Part shown: positions 14,059 to 22,299 of the stretch, in pieces | Layout of the letters: every line of letters starts with the position of its first letter | Position numbering within the stretch: the first letter of the stretch is position 1 | Assembly (NCBI RefSeq): GCF_035917575.1 | Contig: NZ_CP109090.1 | Location: 4,340,001-4,404,000 of the forward strand | Reading direction: 5' to 3' | Length of the DNA: 64,000 nt | From: Streptomyces sp. NBC_01788 | GTDB lineage: Bacteria > Actinomycetota > Actinomycetes > Streptomycetales > Streptomycetaceae | The notes under the pieces: generated by a model | Seen by the model: the letters and a program-made list of their open reading frames with translations, nothing else | What the model was told of the DNA's origin: nothing | Databases searched by the model: none | Program-made: the position numbers and the translations under genes

Positions 14059-16401
14059 ATGGCCGAGCTCGGTAAGGCGGGCAACCCGCCGAACCCTGCC
14101 GCGGTGCTGCACGAGCCCGCACGGCTGGCCGCGGTGGACGCCGTCCGCGCGGTCGACGCACTGACCGCGGACACCTTCGCCCGGTCCGTGGACCTGGCCG
14201 TGCGGCTGCTGGACACCCGTATGGCCCTGATCAGCCTGGCCGGGGCGGACCAGCAGTACCTTCGGGGCGACAACGGCAGGGTCGTACCGTGGCACGGGGA
14301 CCAGGAACGGGTCGACTGGTGTTTCTGTTCCGAGGTGGTGGTCTCGGGCCGGCCGCTGGCCATCGACGACATCCGCTGCGACTCCGCGCACCGGGCCGAC
14401 CGCGCGGTCGCCGCCACGGGCATGCGCGCCTACCTGGGTGTACCGCTGCTCCTCGAGGAACTGCCGATCGGCGTGCTGTACGTGATCGACACCATGCCCC
14501 GGCTGTGGGACCCGGACCAGCAGCACGCCCTGGAGCAACTGGGTGCCTCGGTGATGAGCGAGATCCGGTTGCGGCTGGACGCGGCCGAGCACAGCCGGCT
14601 CTACGCGCGGGCCGCGGCCGCCGCCGTGCTCGAGCACAGACGATCACAGCAGTTGCAGGACCTGGCCCGGGCCAGTCTGCGGATCAATGCCGCGCCCTCA
14701 CTGGACTACGCCCTCCAGACGGTCACCGAGGAGGCCAGGGCGCTGGTGGGTACGCACCAGTCGGTCACCAGCATGACCACGAACCTCCGCTGGGCCCAGG
14801 CGATCAACGCGGTCTCCCTGTCGGACAAGTACGGCGAGTACCGCTTCTTCGACGCGCCCCCGGTCGGAGAGGGGATCTACGTCCTGGTGTGCAGGGACAA
14901 CCGGCCGATGCGGATGACCCAGGACGAGCTGGAGGCGCACCCCGCCTGGCGGGGCTTCGGCTCCTACGCCCCGGCCCATCCGCCGATGCGCGGCTGGCTG
15001 GCCGTCCCGCTGATCGGCACCGACGGCCGCAACCTCGGGCTGATCCAGCTCTCGGACAAGACGGACGGCGGCGACTTCACGGCCGACGACGAGGCGGTCC
15101 TCGTCCAGCTCGCCCAGCTGGCCTCGGCGAGCATAGAGAAGGCCGCGGCGCTGGAGAACCAGTACGAGATCGCGCGCACCCTGCAGAGCAGTCTGCTGCC
15201 GCAGCAGCTGCCCGAGCACTCGGCGGTGTCGGCCGCCTCCCGCTATCTGCCCGCCGCGGCCCGCGCCGGGGTGGGCGGGGACTGGTTCGACGTGATCGGG
15301 CTCTCCGGTGCCCGGGTCGCCATGGTGGTCGGGGACGTGGTCGGACACGGCATCCACGCCGCCGCGGCCATGGGCAGGCTGCGTACGGCCGTGCGCACCC
15401 TCGCCGATGTCGACCCCACTCCCGAGGAACTGCTCACCCGGCTGGACGACCTGGTGAACCGGCAGTCCGCGGAATCCGGCGCCGACGACGGGGCCGACCC
15501 GGCACACGGCGGCGCCGCCGATGTCGGGACCACCTGCCTGTACGCGGTGTACGACCCGGTGACCGGGCGGTGCGCGCTGGCCCGTGCCGGCCATCCGGCG
15601 CCGATCGTCGTGGCCCCGGACGGCAGCGCGGACTTCCTCGACCTGCCCTCCGGGCCGCCGCTCGGTGTCGGCGGTGTGCCGTTCGAGACGGCGGAGATCC
15701 AGGTGCCGGAGGGCAGCCTGCTCGCCTTCTACACCGACGGCCTGGTCGAGTCCCGGCAGCGCGACCTGGAGGCGGGTCTGGAGGAGCTGCGCCAGGCACT
15801 GACCGAGCCGTGCGACTCGCTGGAAGCCCTGTGCGACCACGTGGTCAAGACGCTGCTGCCCGAGCCCCCGGCCGACGACGCGGCACTGCTGCTGGTCCGG
15901 CCGCACAGCCTGGACGAGACGCACGTCGCCACCTGGGACATCGCCGCGGAACCGGCCGAAGTGGCCCGGATCCGCGCTCGCACCGCCCGCCTGCTGGCCT
16001 CCTGGGGCCTGGAGGAGATCGGCTTCGTGACCGAGCTGGTGGTGAGCGAGCTGGTCACCAACGCCATCCGCTACGGCCAGCCCCCCATACAGATGCGGCT
16101 CATTCACGACCGGACGATCATCTGCGAGGTCTCCGACGCCAGCAGTACCGCCCCGCATCTGCGCCAGGCCCGCATCTTCGACGAGGGCGGACGCGGCCTG
16201 ATGCTGGTCGCCCAGCTCACCCAGCGCTGGGGCACCCGCCATGCGCGCAACGGCAAGACCATCTGGTGCGAGCTGGCCCTGCCGGTGGAGGGCGCGCCGG
16301 TGCAGGGTCTGTCCGTTGCAGGACTGGCGGGGCTGGACGGGCTGGATGGTCTGGAAGGGCTGTCCGTGGACGGGCTGCTGCCGCCCGACTCGGAGCAGTA
16401 G
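14059..16401 (+). CDS. GAF-SpoIIE-type PP2C phosphatase with C-terminal HATPase domain
   Basis: A 780-residue soluble signalling protein. Residues about 30-180 and 200-370 are GAF-type sensor domains (first with WCFCSEVVVSGRPLAIDDI). Residues about 385-615 are a SpoIIE/PP2C serine phosphatase (ARTLQSSLLPQQLPE, GGDWFDVI and GDVVGHGIHAAAAMG, GHPAPIVVAPDG, LLAFYTDGLVESR). Residues about 640-750 are an anti-sigma-type ATPase (TELVVSELVTNAIRYG, FDEGGRGLMLVAQLTQRWGT). Such proteins regulate sigma factors through anti-sigma antagonists in a partner-switching scheme. The start is ATG 14059 with GAGGGG 3 bases upstream; longer frames cross attR. The C-terminus carries LDGLDGLEGL repeats. The specific sigma factor is unknown. 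Confidence 0.88.
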   Translation: MAELGKAGNPPNPAAVLHEPARLAAVDAVRAVDALTADTFARSVDLAVRLLDTRMALISLAGADQQYLRGDNGRVVPWHGDQERVDWCFCSEVVVSGRPLAIDDIRCDSAHRADRAVAATGMRAYLGVPLLLEELPIGVLYVIDTMPRLWDPDQQHALEQLGASVMSEIRLRLDAAEHSRLYARAAAAAVLEHRRSQQLQDLARASLRINAAPSLDYALQTVTEEARALVGTHQSVTSMTTNLRWAQAINAVSLSDKYGEYRFFDAPPVGEGIYVLVCRDNRPMRMTQDELEAHPAWRGFGSYAPAHPPMRGWLAVPLIGTDGRNLGLIQLSDKTDGGDFTADDEAVLVQLAQLASASIEKAAALENQYEIARTLQSSLLPQQLPEHSAVSAASRYLPAAARAGVGGDWFDVIGLSGARVAMVVGDVVGHGIHAAAAMGRLRTAVRTLADVDPTPEELLTRLDDLVNRQSAESGADDGADPAHGGAADVGTTCLYAVYDPVTGRCALARAGHPAPIVVAPDGSADFLDLPSGPPLGVGGVPFETAEIQVPEGSLLAFYTDGLVESRQRDLEAGLEELRQALTEPCDSLEALCDHVVKTLLPEPPADDAALLLVRPHSLDETHVATWDIAAEPAEVARIRARTARLLASWGLEEIGFVTELVVSELVTNAIRYGQPPIQMRLIHDRTIICEVSDASSTAPHLRQARIFDEGGRGLMLVAQLTQRWGTRHARNGKTIWCELALPVEGAPVQGLSVAGLAGLDGLDGLEGLSVDGLLPPDSEQ

Positions 16402-16520
16402 CGCGGCGAGCGGTGGTACGCGCCGTGATCCGTACATGATCGGCAGGCCGTAGTCCCACCGCCCGGCCGCGGCATGCGCGCCACGCGCGGACAACGGTGG
16501 CGGCCTCCCAGGATCTGTTC

Positions 16521-16548
16521 CTCCGCGCACCCGGGAGGGTGCGCGGAG
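16521..16548. terminator. hairpin between convergent genes
   Basis: A perfect 12-bp stem CTCCGCGCACCC with GGGA loop lies between the stops of the phosphatase and the adenosine deaminase; it probably serves both strands. Confidence 0.7.
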
Positions 16549-16556
16549 GGTGGGGT

Positions 16557-18203
16557 TCAGCGTGTCGTGCGGGCGTGTGTGCGTTCGAAGGCGGCGAAGG
16601 CCGCCTCCTGGCGCCATTCGAGTTCCGCCCTGGGGCTGCCGTACAGCAGACGCTGACACGCCGCGGACCGTACGGGCATGCCGGGGCGTTCACCGCGGCA
16701 GGCGGGCACGACCCGGTAGCCCCCGGTGGTGGGATTGCCCTGCCACAGGCTCGCACCGGGCAGGAAGGCGTACTGGAGCGAGGCGCGCGCGAGGTCCTTC
16801 AGCTCGGGGTAGGACAGGCCGTAGGTCGCGGCGGCGTACTGGTACTCGTGGCTGATGTCGATCCGGGACACGCCGGGGTCGTCGGTGGCCAGCACGATGG
16901 GGACGCCGTAGCGGCGGTACGTGGTGAAGGGGTGTTCGGCGCCCTTCACGCCGAGGATCTGGGCGTTGCTGGAGAAGGGCACTTCGACGGCGACCTGACG
17001 GGCGGCCATGGTGCGGGCCGTGCGCTGCCAGCCGTCCTCGTGGACGAGGTCGACGCCGTGCCCGACGCGCTGGGTGCGGGCGACGTCGACGGCCTCCTTG
17101 ATGTGGAACTCCAGGTCCTGCGGCTTGACCAGCCCGGTCCACAACTCACCTGCGTGCAGCGTGACATGGGCCCTCGGGTACGCGCCGCGCAGATAGCGGA
17201 CCATGCGCATCTGGAGGCTGTAGTCGCGCAGCGCGACGTTCCCGTCCTCCGGCTGGACGAGGTTGACCGCGACGAAGCGCGGGTCGCGCTCGGCCAGCCG
17301 CATGCCCAGGGCGAGTTGGGTGAAGACGCGCTCCGGGGCGCTGCCCCGGGAGGCCTGGGAGATCCAGCGGACGGTGAGCCGGCAGCCGGGCCGGGCGCGG
17401 CCGGTGCCGCAATGCTCGGTCGCGCGGAACTCGGCGTCGCCGTCGTCGGCCTCCTTGCGGGCCGCGGTGACCAGCCTGTCGAGCTTGCCGCCTGCCACCA
17501 ACTTGCGGTGCAGGGCGGCGAGATCGGCGTCCCAGCCGACCTCGGCGGCCAGTTGCTTCGCGCCGTCGGAGGCCGGGCTGACCATGGTCTCCAGATAGAA
17601 CTGGTTCTGGCCCGCGACGTGGTCGGCGACCTGGGCGAGCAGCTTGCCCCGGTGCCGCCAGGTCACCTCGCCGAACTTCCCGAAGGTGTCGAAGAAGTGG
17701 TCGTGGCCGTTGCCGCCGGGCGGGAAGTCCTGCATGGACCAGGCGCGGACCAGCGCGTCGTGGAAGGCGTGGTCCCTCCGGGCGTCCGCCGCGGGGCGGG
17801 TGCCGGGCCCGCACGGCGGCGCGACGGCGGTCAGCGTCGCGGTCTCGACGCACAGCCCGTCCTCGGCGGCCAGCTCGATCAGATACTCCGTGGACACCGC
17901 GCCCGAGAGGTGGTTGTGCAGGTCCCCGCCCTTGGGCAGGCTCACGAAGAAGCCGCGCAGTGACGCGGGCCGGGAGCGCAGCGATCTCAGGTAGGCGTCC
18001 GTACGGGCCTCCGCGACCGTCACCGGCCGGGACTGCGGCACGGCACGCGACGGGAGCCCGCCGCCGGGTTGCGCCTCAGCGGCCTGTTGCGCTCCGGCGG
18101 CGGGCTGGGCGCCGGCGGACACGGCAGACAGGAGGGACAGGGCGAGGAGGGAGCCCACGGCGGCCGGAACAACCCGGCGGCGTGCGGAACTTCGGCGTTG
18201 CAT
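16557..18203 (-). CDS. secreted adenosine deaminase-type hydrolase
   Basis: Deaminates adenosine (or a related nucleoside) to inosine outside the cell. A signal peptide (basic start, PAAVGSLLALSLLSAVSAGA) is followed by a deaminase TIM barrel with the metal-binding motifs in order: HNHLSG, HAGE with its histidine, GHGVDL, and TDDPGVSR. At 548 residues it is longer than cytosolic adenosine deaminase (about 340), resembling the ADGF-like secreted class with an N-terminal extension (MQDFPPGGNGHDHFFDTFGK). The start is ATG 18203; GTG 18209 is also possible. The gene is divergent from the glycosyltransferase. A role in purine salvage from spent mycelium is inferred. Confidence 0.85.
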   Translation of the reverse strand: MQRRSSARRRVVPAAVGSLLALSLLSAVSAGAQPAAGAQQAAEAQPGGGLPSRAVPQSRPVTVAEARTDAYLRSLRSRPASLRGFFVSLPKGGDLHNHLSGAVSTEYLIELAAEDGLCVETATLTAVAPPCGPGTRPAADARRDHAFHDALVRAWSMQDFPPGGNGHDHFFDTFGKFGEVTWRHRGKLLAQVADHVAGQNQFYLETMVSPASDGAKQLAAEVGWDADLAALHRKLVAGGKLDRLVTAARKEADDGDAEFRATEHCGTGRARPGCRLTVRWISQASRGSAPERVFTQLALGMRLAERDPRFVAVNLVQPEDGNVALRDYSLQMRMVRYLRGAYPRAHVTLHAGELWTGLVKPQDLEFHIKEAVDVARTQRVGHGVDLVHEDGWQRTARTMAARQVAVEVPFSSNAQILGVKGAEHPFTTYRRYGVPIVLATDDPGVSRIDISHEYQYAAATYGLSYPELKDLARASLQYAFLPGASLWQGNPTTGGYRVVPACRGERPGMPVRSAACQRLLYGSPRAELEWRQEAAFAAFERTHARTTR

Positions 18204-18486
18204 GCTCACTCGGGCATGATCGGGGAACAAACGCGGCTGAAGCGGTTCTCCCGGACATCTTTCGCCGGACAGTACCCGACCGAGTGACGGCGCGGATTTC
18301 GGCGGGCAACACCCGGACGGCTGATGAACACAGGTCATGCGGTGCGGTTTTCGTACCGATTCCGGGTGGGTTGAGGTGAGGCGCGGGTAAGAGCGCGCAA
18401 AGTGAGGTGGTGTCAGGGCAACCCGCGCCGCCGAGGCGACATCCTGGTGAACAAGGGGCGCCGCGCGGGCGCCGTCGTCGGATGGG

Positions 18487-19389
18487 ATGAGGGCCGTGGT
18501 GGAGCCGAGGATCGCTGTCGCGGTGGTGACCATGGGCAACCGGCCTGCCGAGGTCGACGCCCTGCTGGAGTCCGTGGCCAAGCAGGACCTCGCGCCCGCC
18601 CGCATCGTGATCGTCGGCAACGGCTGCCGGCTGCCCGAGTTCGCCCGCCGGCTGTCCCTGCCCGGCGAGGTCACGGCGGTCGACCTCGACGAGAACCTCG
18701 GCTGTCCCGGCGGGCGCAACGCCGCCCTGGCCCGGCTGCGGGATTTCGGGGACGTCGACGTGGTCGTGGAGCTGGACGACGACGGGCTCCTGGTCGACGC
18801 CGACGTACTGCGCCGGGTACGGGACCTGTACGCCGCCGACCCGCGCCTCGGCATCGTCGGCTTCCGCATCGCCGACGAGAACGGCGAGACCCAGCAGCGG
18901 CACGTGCCGCGGATCGGCGGGTCGGATCCGATGCGGGGCGGGTACGTCACCGGGTTCCTCGGCGGCGGGCACGGCCTGCGGATGGCGATGCTGGAGCAGA
19001 CCGGGGACTGGCCCGCGGAGTTCTTCTTCGCGCACGAGGAGACCGACCTGGCCTGGCGCGCCGCCGACGCCGGCTGGAAGATCCTCTACGCGCCCGAGCT
19101 GCTCCTGCAGCATCCGAAGACCTCGCCCGCGCGGCACGCCGTCTACTACCGGGTCACCGCCCGCAACCGGGTCTGGCTGGTCAGGCGGCGGCTGCCGCTT
19201 CCGCTGGTCCCGGTCCACCTCGGCGTGTGGACGCTCCTGACCCTGGCGCGGACCCGGTCGCTCGCCGGACTGCGGGCCTGGTGCGGCGGGTTCGTGGAGG
19301 GGCTGCGCGAGCCGGCGGGGGAGCGGCGGCCCATGCGCTGGCGGACGGTGTGGCGGCTGACCCGGCTCGGCCGGCCGCCGGTCGTCTGA
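18487..19389 (+). CDS. family 2 glycosyltransferase
   Basis: Cytoplasmic GT-A fold transferase of 300 residues. The nucleotide-sugar region begins IAVAVVTMGNRPAEVDALLE and continues DENLGCPGGRNAAL. The metal-binding acidic motif is in VVELDDDGLL; the acceptor region has GGGHGLR, and the catalytic ED-type motif is in FFAHEETDLAWRAADAG. A short hydrophobic/basic C-terminus may contact the membrane. The rhamnosyl/galactofuranosyl-transferase-like layout suggests a cell-envelope polysaccharide or glycolipid acceptor, but the donor cannot be read. The start is ATG 18487, within GATGGGATGAGG; GTG 18496 is an alternative. Confidence 0.85.
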   Translation: MRAVVEPRIAVAVVTMGNRPAEVDALLESVAKQDLAPARIVIVGNGCRLPEFARRLSLPGEVTAVDLDENLGCPGGRNAALARLRDFGDVDVVVELDDDGLLVDADVLRRVRDLYAADPRLGIVGFRIADENGETQQRHVPRIGGSDPMRGGYVTGFLGGGHGLRMAMLEQTGDWPAEFFFAHEETDLAWRAADAGWKILYAPELLLQHPKTSPARHAVYYRVTARNRVWLVRRRLPLPLVPVHLGVWTLLTLARTRSLAGLRAWCGGFVEGLREPAGERRPMRWRTVWRLTRLGRPPVV

Positions 19390-19390
19390 C

Positions 19391-19490
19391 CCCGTCCGGC
19401 GCTGTCCGGCCCCGTCCGGCCCCGTCCGGCCCCGTCTGACCCTGTCCGGCCCTGTCCGGCCCTGTCCGGCCCTGTCCGGCCCTGTCCGGC
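19391..19490. repeat. tandem repeat, ten 10-bp units (consensus CCYGTCCGGC)
   Basis: Ten head-to-tail units fill the gap between the convergent glycosyltransferase and DNA polymerase genes; the last five are identical CCTGTCCGGC. The period is too short for CRISPR. It may vary in copy number by slippage. Confidence 0.9.
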
Positions 19491-19544
19491 CCGTTCGACC
19501 CGCCGGAACACGGCCGCCGGGGTCGGTGCGGGGGCCGGGTCCGC

Positions 19545-21269
19545 TCACTTCGCGTCGGCGTAGCACTCCACCACCGCCGTGGTGAACGGGAACCGCACCG
19601 GGGTCTCGCCGAACGTCAGCCGTCCCGCCAGTTCCGCGGCCTGCCGGATCGCCTCGACGACCGCGTCCGTCTCCTCCTCCGGGCAGTGCACGATCACCTC
19701 GTCGTGCTGGAAGAAGACCAGCTCGGCCGCCAGGTCACGGCAGGTGCGGCGCAGTGCGGCGAGCAGCAGCAGGGCCCATTCGGCGGCGCTGCCCTGCACG
19801 ACGAAGTTGCGGGCGAAGCGGCCGCGGGCACGCGAGTTGGTGGAGGCGTACCCCGGCATCCAGCCCTGGTCGGCGGGTTGCGCGGCGGCCGGGTCGTCCT
19901 GTGGGAGGCCCGCCTCTCCGTCGGCGTCCTCGCCCGTACCGGCGGCCGGGGGACAGGTGCGGCCCAGCCAGGTCCGTACGAGCCGGCCCTCCTCGCCGGC
20001 CCGCGCGGCCTCGTCGACGTACGCCACCGCCTTCGGGAAGCGGCGTCTGAGGGCGGCGAGGTTCTTCAGTCCGTCGCCGGAGGTCTGCCCGTAGACAGCG
20101 CCGAGCACGGCGAGTTTCGCCTGGGCGCGGTCGCCGGAGAAGGCCCGGTCGGACACCGACTGGTAGAGGTCGGCGTCCCGGCCCGCCACCTCCATCAGCC
20201 CCGGGTCGCGGGAGATGGCCGCCAGCACCCGCGGCTCCATCTGGGCGGCGTCGGCCACGACCAGCCGCCAGCCGGGGTCGGCCACCACGGCCCGGCGGAT
20301 GACCTTCGGGATCTGGAGCGCGCCCCCGCCGTTTGTCACCCAGCGGCCGGTGACCGTGCCGCCGGCGAGGAACTCCGGTCTGAACCTGCCCTCGCGCACC
20401 CAGTCCTGCAGCCAGGACCAGCCGTGGGCGACCCAGATCCGGTACAGCCTCTTGTACTCCAGCAGGGGTTCGACGGCCGGGTGGTCGACGGACCGGAGTT
20501 CCCAGCGGCGGGTGGACTTCACCCTGATCCCGGCCCGGGCGAAGGCCTTGACGACGTCGGCGGGCAGGTCCGGCCGCACCCGGTGGCCGAAGGCCGTGGA
20601 CACCTCGTCCGCGAGTTCGGCCAGGCGGCGGGGCTCGCCGCCGCCCGCGTACCGCTCGCCGAGCAGTTCGTGCAGCACCTCGCGGTGCACGTCCGCGCGC
20701 CAGGGCAGGCCCGCGCGGTTCATCTCGGCCGCCACCAGCGTGCCCGCCGACTCGGTGGCGGTCAGCAGGCGCATGCGGTCGGGGTGTTCGGCTCGTTCGT
20801 GCCGCCGCTGCTGCTCGGCGTAGACCGTGATCAGGTCCGTCAGCGGCAGGCGCACGCTCTGCGGCTCGAAGAGCGAGGACTGCGCGCCCGGTTCGGCGGA
20901 CCGGTGCGGCGGGTCCGCCGGTACGGGGCCGCCGCGCAGCCGGGCCAGCGCGGCGGCGGCCGAGCGGGGCTCGCCGTGGCGCCCCTCGTGGCCGAGGAGG
21001 AGCGTCTCGGCGTCCTCGATGTCGTAGCACCGCTCCACCCGCACGCCCGCGGCGAGCAGGCGGGGATAGACCTCGGCGGTGGACCGCCACACCCATCGTG
21101 CGACGTCCGGCCTACCGCGGACCGCGTCCGCGAGGTCCGCGGCACGGTGCACCGGGCCGGCGGGCAGGCCGTCCCGGCCGAGGGGGGCGACCTCGGCGCC
21201 GCCGTCCTCGGCCGGTGCCAGAGCCCACCGGTCGGTCATGTCGGCGAGTGTCGCAGGCAGGTCTGACAA
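19545..21269 (-). CDS. family A DNA polymerase (bifunctional 3'-5' exonuclease/polymerase annotation)
   Basis: A second Pol I-like enzyme. The polymerase motifs are complete: motif A VVADAAQMEPRVLAAIS, motif B KLAVLGAVYGQTSGDGL with its Lys and Tyr, and motif C FFQHDEVIVHC with the HDE carboxylates. At 574 residues it lacks the 5' nuclease of PolA, and the N-terminal third keeps only an eroded exonuclease-like fold without an obvious DEDD set. An Asp/Glu/Gly-rich insert (PAAGTGEDADGEAGLPQDD) sits in the fingers region. Actinobacteria commonly encode such a short paralogue besides PolA; a repair or translesion role is inferred. The start could also be the Met at residue 11. Confidence 0.85.
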   Translation of the reverse strand: MSDLPATLADMTDRWALAPAEDGGAEVAPLGRDGLPAGPVHRAADLADAVRGRPDVARWVWRSTAEVYPRLLAAGVRVERCYDIEDAETLLLGHEGRHGEPRSAAAALARLRGGPVPADPPHRSAEPGAQSSLFEPQSVRLPLTDLITVYAEQQRRHERAEHPDRMRLLTATESAGTLVAAEMNRAGLPWRADVHREVLHELLGERYAGGGEPRRLAELADEVSTAFGHRVRPDLPADVVKAFARAGIRVKSTRRWELRSVDHPAVEPLLEYKRLYRIWVAHGWSWLQDWVREGRFRPEFLAGGTVTGRWVTNGGGALQIPKVIRRAVVADPGWRLVVADAAQMEPRVLAAISRDPGLMEVAGRDADLYQSVSDRAFSGDRAQAKLAVLGAVYGQTSGDGLKNLAALRRRFPKAVAYVDEAARAGEEGRLVRTWLGRTCPPAAGTGEDADGEAGLPQDDPAAAQPADQGWMPGYASTNSRARGRFARNFVVQGSAAEWALLLLAALRRTCRDLAAELVFFQHDEVIVHCPEEETDAVVEAIRQAAELAGRLTFGETPVRFPFTTAVVECYADAK

Positions 21270-21401
21270 CAGGCTCCGGCCTGCCGCTCAGGAGGGCGGT
21301 CAGCAGCCTTGTCCAGGCAGGTCGGCCGCCTTGTCCGGGGAGGTCAGCCGTGCTCTCCGGGGAGACCAGTCGTCCCGTCCGGGCATGTCAGTCCGGGCAG
21401 G

Positions 21402-22172
21402 TCAGCCCTCCGGTCCGCCCTCCGCCTGCGGCTCCTGGTCCTCGTCCTGGCGGGACCGGTCCTCCACCAGCTCCGCCAGGGCCGCCGCCACGTACTCCTC
21501 GGTGCGTGTCTTGTCCAGGCCGAGGCCGCTGAGGACGCCCTCGCCGTTCTCCAGCTCCAGCAGGGCCAGCAGGATGTGCTCGGTGCCGATGTAGTTGTGG
21601 CCGAGGCGCAGGGCCTCGCGGAAGGTGAGCTCCAGGGCCTTCTTGGCGGCCGAGCCGTAGGGGACCAGCTCGGGGGCGTCGTCGGACGCCGGCGGCAGGG
21701 CGGCGGTCGCGGCCTCGCGGACGGCGTCCAGGGTGACGCCCTGGGCCTCGACGGCCTGCGCGGCCATGGCCTCCGGTTCGATGAGCAGCCCGAGGACCAG
21801 GTGCGCGGGCGTTCCCTCGGCGCTCCTGGCGGCCTTGGCCTCCTCGTGGGCGGCCATGACCACCTTGCGGGCGCGGGGCGTGTAGCGGCTGAAGCCCTGA
21901 CTGGGATCGAGGTCGGCCGACTCCTTGGGCACGAACCGCTTCTGCGCGGCCTGCCGGGTGACGCCCATGTTCCTGCCGATGTCGGTCCAGGAGGCGCCGG
22001 AGCGCCGGGCCTGGTCGACGAAGTGCCCGATGAGGTGGTCCGCCACCTCGCCCAGGTGCTCGGCGGCGAGCACGGCGTCCTGGAGCTGTTCGAGGGGTTC
22101 CTGGTGGACGGTCTTGATGGCCGAGATGAGGTCGTCCAGACGGACGCTCGACCTGATGGTGGGGTTCGTCAT
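21402..22172 (-). CDS. double Clp-N domain protein with internal helix-turn-helix
   Basis: A 256-residue protein lacking any ATPase module. Residues about 60-80 (ASWTDIGRNMGVTRQAAQKR) look like a helix-turn-helix. Residues about 93-150 and 160-235 are two Clp-N repeats (FSRYTPRARKVVMAAHEEA; LGHNYIGTEHILLALLE), the peptide-binding module that ClpC uses for substrates and adaptors. It could be a Clp adaptor/decoy or a DNA-binding regulator that senses misfolded protein. The ATG has no ribosome binding site, and a consensus promoter ends 7 bases before it, so the mRNA is probably leaderless. A long palindrome sits at the -35, suggesting autoregulation. Confidence 0.8.
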   Translation of the reverse strand: MTNPTIRSSVRLDDLISAIKTVHQEPLEQLQDAVLAAEHLGEVADHLIGHFVDQARRSGASWTDIGRNMGVTRQAAQKRFVPKESADLDPSQGFSRYTPRARKVVMAAHEEAKAARSAEGTPAHLVLGLLIEPEAMAAQAVEAQGVTLDAVREAATAALPPASDDAPELVPYGSAAKKALELTFREALRLGHNYIGTEHILLALLELENGEGVLSGLGLDKTRTEEYVAAALAELVEDRSRQDEDQEPQAEGGPEG

Positions 22173-22228
22173 GTGTCAACCGTAGGTTGCGCACCGCAGA
22201 GGTGTCAACCTTGAGTTGACACCTCTGC
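22173..22228 (-). promoter_or_regulatory. leaderless promoter and 14-bp-arm palindrome of the Clp-N gene
   Basis: Reading leftward: TTGACA at 22208-22203, an 18-bp spacer, TACGGT at 22184-22179, then six bases and the ATG at 22172. A perfect inverted repeat GCAGAGGTGTCAAC (22196-22209) / GTTGACACCTCTGC (22215-22228) with a 5-bp centre covers the -35. A weaker second repeat, GTGTCAACC-GTA-GGTTGCGCAC at 22173-22194, covers the -10. Confidence 0.7.
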
Positions 22229-22299
22229 CGCCTCCGGCGGTGGATGGTTGTCCACAGGCTGTGGACAGAGTTTCGGGTGGCTCATGGCACGATCGAGCG

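Noticed and set aside
16557..18950. Long version of the adenosine deaminase starting at 18950
   Set aside because: The extension is antisense to the glycosyltransferase and would bury the clear signal peptide beginning near 18203.
19391..19490. CRISPR-like array
   Set aside because: The period is 10 bp without unique spacers, and no cas genes exist in the window; it is a simple tandem repeat.
22216..22299. Upstream ATG for the DUF2786 gene
   Set aside because: It lies within the Clp-N operator palindrome and encodes a poorly conserved, Pro-rich leader; GTG 22300 is preferred.
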